53,717 nucleotides of DNA. Source: Chlamydiota bacterium (GTDB lineage Bacteria; Chlamydiota; Chlamydiia; Chlamydiales; SM23-39). This document shows positions 50,429 to 53,717 of this stretch, piece after piece; the first letter of the stretch is position 1, and every line of letters begins with the position of its first letter. The translations under genes and the position numbers were made by a program. The stretch lies in assembly GCA_027451825.1 (NCBI GenBank), contig DAIDHZ010000012.1, positions 1-53,717 on the forward strand, read 5' to 3'. The notes under the pieces were generated by a model. The model did not search any database. It worked only from the letters and a program-made list of their open reading frames with translations, and was not told where the DNA came from.

Positions 50429-50436
50429 TTTTTCCC

Positions 50437-51228
50437 TTAATCATTTAACAAAGATAATTCCTCGGAAGAGGAAACAACATGAGATGCTTTTGAAAAATCT
50501 TGATATAATGTGAATCGATTAGGGACCGCAATGACCACCATCCCGGCATCTGCAGCAGCCTCCACTCCAGCATTCGTATCTTCAAAAACCAAGCATTCTT
50601 CCGGAAGTACATTCAATCGTTTTGCTGATTCCATATAAATATAAGGCTTCGGCTTATTCTTTCCACTCTCATCGATATAATCATCTAAATCATCAGCTCC
50701 AGAAATCACAAGATCAAAGGCATCTTCTAAATCAATCTGCTTTAAATTCATCAAGATTTCTTCTCTTGGCGCAGAAGACGCAAGACCTAATTTTAATCCG
50801 CTCTCTTCTCTATTTTCAGAGATAGAACGAGCAAAATCAATCATAGGCTGAATTGGAGGGACTCCTTCTTTTTGCAATTCTTTGTATTTAAGGTTTCGAA
50901 GCTCGATAATTTCATCAGATAAATTTAAATGCTTTGACTCACCAATCATCTTTAAAATGTTTTGAGCGCTATGCCCCACAAGCGGCATATATTCCTCAAT
51001 CGTAAATTCTACACCCTGAGATAATAAGGCGTCTTGCCAGGCCAAAAATTTTAAATATTCGGTATCCACTAAAACACCATCGCAATCAAAGATAACGGCC
51101 TTCAATCCTTTGGGAACACCATCCAAAGCAAATAACGATCCTCCACAAAGAAGGAATAGAGATAATGTTAAAGTATGAAATACTCTAACAATCCAAAATC
51201 GAAAAGTCATTACAGAGCCAAAATACAT
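50437..51228 (-). CDS. Exported HAD hydrolase (beta-phosphoglucomutase-like)
   Basis: This 263-residue protein has an N-terminal hydrophobic leader (VRVFHTLTLSLFLLCGGSLFA, about 34 residues) followed by a HAD domain: motif I AVIFDCDGVLVDTE (DxD), motif II GLASSAP, motif III Lys in NKPKPYIYM, and motif IV VFEDTNAGVEAA. The cap is the beta-PGM type. ATG 51228 follows GAGGGG by five bases and overlaps the preceding gene's stop. A sugar-phosphate mutase or phosphatase with a signal peptide is unusual and fits the wider set of exported enzymes here. Confidence 0.88.
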   Translation of the reverse strand: MYFGSVMTFRFWIVRVFHTLTLSLFLLCGGSLFALDGVPKGLKAVIFDCDGVLVDTEYLKFLAWQDALLSQGVEFTIEEYMPLVGHSAQNILKMIGESKHLNLSDEIIELRNLKYKELQKEGVPPIQPMIDFARSISENREESGLKLGLASSAPREEILMNLKQIDLEDAFDLVISGADDLDDYIDESGKNKPKPYIYMESAKRLNVLPEECLVFEDTNAGVEAAADAGMVVIAVPNRFTLYQDFSKASHVVSSSEELSLLND

Positions 51229-52616
51229 ACATTCCCCTCAGAATCAATCACGAAATCTTTCATAAGCTGACTTGGATCTGTTTTGGCAACTCCCGCAGCT
51301 TTGTTAAAATTGAGCGGGATATTAAAATCCGCATTCTGATTTTGCTGATGTCTTTCCAAAACGCGAGCAATAAAAGGAAGCCCTAGAGTTACTGCTGAGA
51401 CAAGTCTTTCTTCTTTCGAAGAGCCTAGCTTCGAGTTGTTCGCAAGATTCACAAGGTAAGCAGGCATATATGTTGGAGTGCGGCCAAATTCCTTGCCATC
51501 CAACTGAGAAACAACCAAAGCTTGTGTTTCCGGATCCAATTTCGAAATAGCCTCTTTCAAAACAAGTCCCTCTTCAAGAGTAAACAAGCGAAGCATAGCA
51601 CCCATCCTTGAAAGAGCTCGAGAAATACGATCCCCTGGATCTAACCCAAGTAAGTGCGCTCGCATTGTCAAATAAGCGTTATAGGCATCAAACTCCGTTT
51701 TCGTCTCATCTTTAAATAATCTACAAGCATCCTTCATCCCTTCCATGGCTAAATGAGAGGTCTCTGTATAGACCAAAGAAGATTGGTTATTCACATGCCC
51801 TAAAGCTCCTGCAACGTCACAAGTATGTACAAATAACGCAAACTCCAAGGCAGAAGGAAAGTTCTCTGCAACCTTGCTTTGCTTTAATTGCGAAAACATA
51901 GAGGGGCCCCCTTCGAGATGAGTAATATGGCCATAATGAGCCAAATTTGCCGTTCGGCAAAGAAGCTCTTTAGCTCGAGGGCTTAAACGATCAAAAGTTG
52001 GACAAAGTTTTGGCTCTTTTTGAAGAATCTGCATCACCTCTTCATGAAAATCATCATGGTCCGGAGCTTTTGCTCCATAAGGCTTGAAGACCTCTCTTGC
52101 TTTTTCACTCTTTCCTATATCTCCAAGCACAAGAGAAGCTTCCATCGCCTGAATCATTTCCGACTCTGATAATCCAAGATCTTTCGACTTCAGCAAATCT
52201 TGTCCTTGCAAATGCAAAACAGAAAAACTGCCTCTTGAAAGCCTCACATTATCGGGTTGCGCTTTTGTAAATTCTTGATACGCCTTTTCACTACCATCAA
52301 GAATGAGCCTTAAACAATGGAGCGTCATCATTGTTCGGTCAAACTCGATAAATTTTTGACCAAATAATTGCTCTGAATAGGTCCCTTGAAGAGTTCCTGT
52401 CCCTTCTTCTGTTTTACGCACTCGAGCATCAGCTAACCAAAGAACTTCAGGATATTGATCTACACATTGACGAACCCACTCAACTCCTTGAAGAGAGGAG
52501 GATACAAGAGATGGTCTCTTCAATAAACAAAGTTTCGTATTTAATTCGGTATATGCACCAAAAGGCAATAACATCCCTGCTAGAATGGCAAATCCAATTT
52601 TGTGAGTTCTGTGCAT
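51210..52616 (-). CDS. Exported hypothetical protein with HD-like motifs
   Basis: This 468-residue protein has a leader (HKIGFAILAGMLLPFGAYTEL, about 22 residues). The mature part contains LVLGDIGKSEKAREVF (about 162-177) and HDDFHEEV (about 187-194), and later FVHTCDVAGALG. They are reminiscent of HD-family metal phosphohydrolase motifs, though not a clean match. ATG 52616 is preferred because GGAGAG lies six bases upstream. It overlaps the HAD gene start by 19 bases, so both are likely in one transcript with the methyltransferase upstream (74-base gap). Confidence 0.6.
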   Translation of the reverse strand: MHRTHKIGFAILAGMLLPFGAYTELNTKLCLLKRPSLVSSSLQGVEWVRQCVDQYPEVLWLADARVRKTEEGTGTLQGTYSEQLFGQKFIEFDRTMMTLHCLRLILDGSEKAYQEFTKAQPDNVRLSRGSFSVLHLQGQDLLKSKDLGLSESEMIQAMEASLVLGDIGKSEKAREVFKPYGAKAPDHDDFHEEVMQILQKEPKLCPTFDRLSPRAKELLCRTANLAHYGHITHLEGGPSMFSQLKQSKVAENFPSALEFALFVHTCDVAGALGHVNNQSSLVYTETSHLAMEGMKDACRLFKDETKTEFDAYNAYLTMRAHLLGLDPGDRISRALSRMGAMLRLFTLEEGLVLKEAISKLDPETQALVVSQLDGKEFGRTPTYMPAYLVNLANNSKLGSSKEERLVSAVTLGLPFIARVLERHQQNQNADFNIPLNFNKAAGVAKTDPSQLMKDFVIDSEGNVCILAL

Positions 52617-52690
52617 TGTTAGCTCTCCGATATTTTTAATGTGGGGTGATCTATGAAGAAAAGATGAACAATCTCTTAGAAAAATGCGCA

Positions 52691-53563
52691 TTACAAATGC
52701 TCCTGTGATTTTTTGGATTCTACAATCAACACGTATTCTCCCCAAGCAACAGGAGATAAAGTATTCGATGTCAATCCTATTTCTAATAAATACTGATCCA
52801 TCAACTCGTTCAGAAAAATCTCTCTGTCAGCCAAAGGAAGATGTTTTGCATGAGGCTGCCATTGCTTAATCCATGCTTTTAGCTTCTCTTTATTTTCATG
52901 AGTTGATTCGTGATAAAGATAATGAAGTCCCTCAATATGAAAGCCTGCTTTTACCATCAATTGACGATAGGCCTCGATATCAAATACCTGTTGAGGATTG
53001 ACAAAATCAACAAAACTTTTTTGCCAATTTTTTAACGTTTTTTGTAAGGCTGTATAAAAGGGAAGCCCTTCTTTGGAGGGTGCTAAAATAAAATGGACGT
53101 GTCCATTTGGGTTAAGATGGTCATGAATATTTTTAAGCGCTTTTTCTTGGGCCTGAATCCAATGCATTACGTGAATTGCAATAATATGATCAAAACGTTC
53201 ATCAAAAGCAAAATCCTCAGCTCTCGCCTTTTTAAAGGTCAGATGATCAAAGCTTTCACACAATGTGTTTGCTTTATCCAACATCGATTCTGAAGGATCA
53301 ATTCCTATAACAACACCCTGAGGAACTCTCTTTGCAAGACTTGCTGTAATCTTCCCATCTCCACAGCCCACATCAAGAATGTGCTCATCACCTTTTAAGA
53401 CAAGTCCTTTCAATAAACGCTCGGCATGAGATAATTGTACGGAAGAATTTTGAGCATACTCAACCCCATTCCAATCATCTGCTTGCAACCACAATGGCAG
53501 AAAACAAACAAACGCCAAAAGCCAAATCAAATTCCGTTTTGTCAATTGAAATAAGTGGCTCAA
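52691..53563 (-). CDS. Exported SAM-dependent methyltransferase (trans-aconitate-methyltransferase-like)
   Basis: This 290-residue protein has a signal-type leader (KRNLIWLLAFVCFLPLWLQAD, ending near residue 28) and then a class I methyltransferase: motif I LDVGCGDGKITASLAKRV, acidic IDPSESMLDKA, then FDHIIAIHVMHWI and LNPNGHVHFIL. A start at TTG 53563 follows GAGGAAGGA by three bases; TTG 53545, 18 bases later, is also possible. SAM is cytosolic, so an exported copy is unexpected. The gap 53564-53717 to the window end holds no clear feature except a terminal ATG (53715) that may start the next gene. Confidence 0.82.
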   Translation of the reverse strand: MSHLFQLTKRNLIWLLAFVCFLPLWLQADDWNGVEYAQNSSVQLSHAERLLKGLVLKGDEHILDVGCGDGKITASLAKRVPQGVVIGIDPSESMLDKANTLCESFDHLTFKKARAEDFAFDERFDHIIAIHVMHWIQAQEKALKNIHDHLNPNGHVHFILAPSKEGLPFYTALQKTLKNWQKSFVDFVNPQQVFDIEAYRQLMVKAGFHIEGLHYLYHESTHENKEKLKAWIKQWQPHAKHLPLADREIFLNELMDQYLLEIGLTSNTLSPVAWGEYVLIVESKKSQEHL

Positions 53564-53717
53564 TTGTCCTTCCTCAAGTATCAAAGGGCATACATTTTAT
53601 TTTTTTCGCATTTTTTCCGCAAATGATCGGAAACCAAAGGCAGAACTGACGCATTAAAATTTTAATAGACATGAAGTAGACTCTTCTGGCTGCAAAACCT
53701 AAAGAGAGTTCATCATG

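Overview
The window is AT-rich, gene-dense bacterial DNA with many overlapping start and stop codons. It most likely comes from an environmental, amoeba- or arthropod-associated member of the Chlamydiae (Parachlamydiales-like). The best evidence is the order rpmG, LolC/E-type permease, lolD, which as I recall matches the Chlamydia CT150-CT151-CT152 order. Further support comes from a DUF2608 protein, eukaryote-like domains (RING-H2, PI-kinase-like, mitochondrial carrier) and a large set of enzymes carrying signal peptides. I cannot name the genus.

Region 1 (1-11374) is mostly core. It holds a broken biotin-ligase-N-like amidotransferase, tsaD, rpmG with its terminator, a lipoprotein-release ABC pair and a DHA2 drug/H+ exporter. 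A long run with short gaps or overlaps follows: ugd, an initiating sugar transferase, galE, an MreD-like protein, a SuhB-like phosphatase, folD and a HAD phosphatase.

Region 2 (11419-14219) is the highlight. A TPP riboswitch precedes three overlapping genes: a ThiE/TenI-like protein with a degraded active site, an MFS permease, and a 256-residue protein with all three signature repeats of the eukaryotic mitochondrial carrier family (SLC25). This looks like a thiamine/TPP acquisition operon that includes a eukaryotic-type carrier.

Region 3 (14211-24708) is accessory metabolism and debris. It has a GadC-like antiporter, a P1B metal ATPase, a 20-G homopolymer, an ada-tag alkylation-repair pair, a frameshifted DUF3800 gene with a 3' hairpin, and a decayed second copy of tag. 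It ends with a GNAT-HXXEE-exported phosphatase operon and an SGNH esterase.

Region 4 (24722-30766) contains two 176-bp palindromic repeats with perfect 26-bp inverted ends, one abutting an HXXEE gene relic. Small enzyme genes follow: SnoaL-like, alpha/beta hydrolase, a GbsR-HTH/GNAT fusion with an operator-like site, quinone oxidoreductase, SDR, and a P-loop kinase with a signal peptide.

Region 5 (30881-39357) looks like a host-interaction islet: a RING-H2 membrane protein, a DUF2608 HAD protein, an exported Asp/Glu racemase, a TraB/GumN-like protein overlapping a PI3/PI4-kinase-like protein, and a second P-loop protein. A MerR/TipA-type regulator with a textbook long-spacer promoter lies within it.

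Region 6 (39494-53717) mixes methyltransferases, GNAT, SDR, NUDIX, HAD and an HD-like protein, several with signal peptides. It also holds an ABC exporter, a pentapeptide protein, a polymorphic toxin with a predicted immunity gene, and relics of HepT, HigA-like, GntR-FCD and DUF2000 genes. I saw no tRNA, rRNA, CRISPR array or intact insertion sequence.
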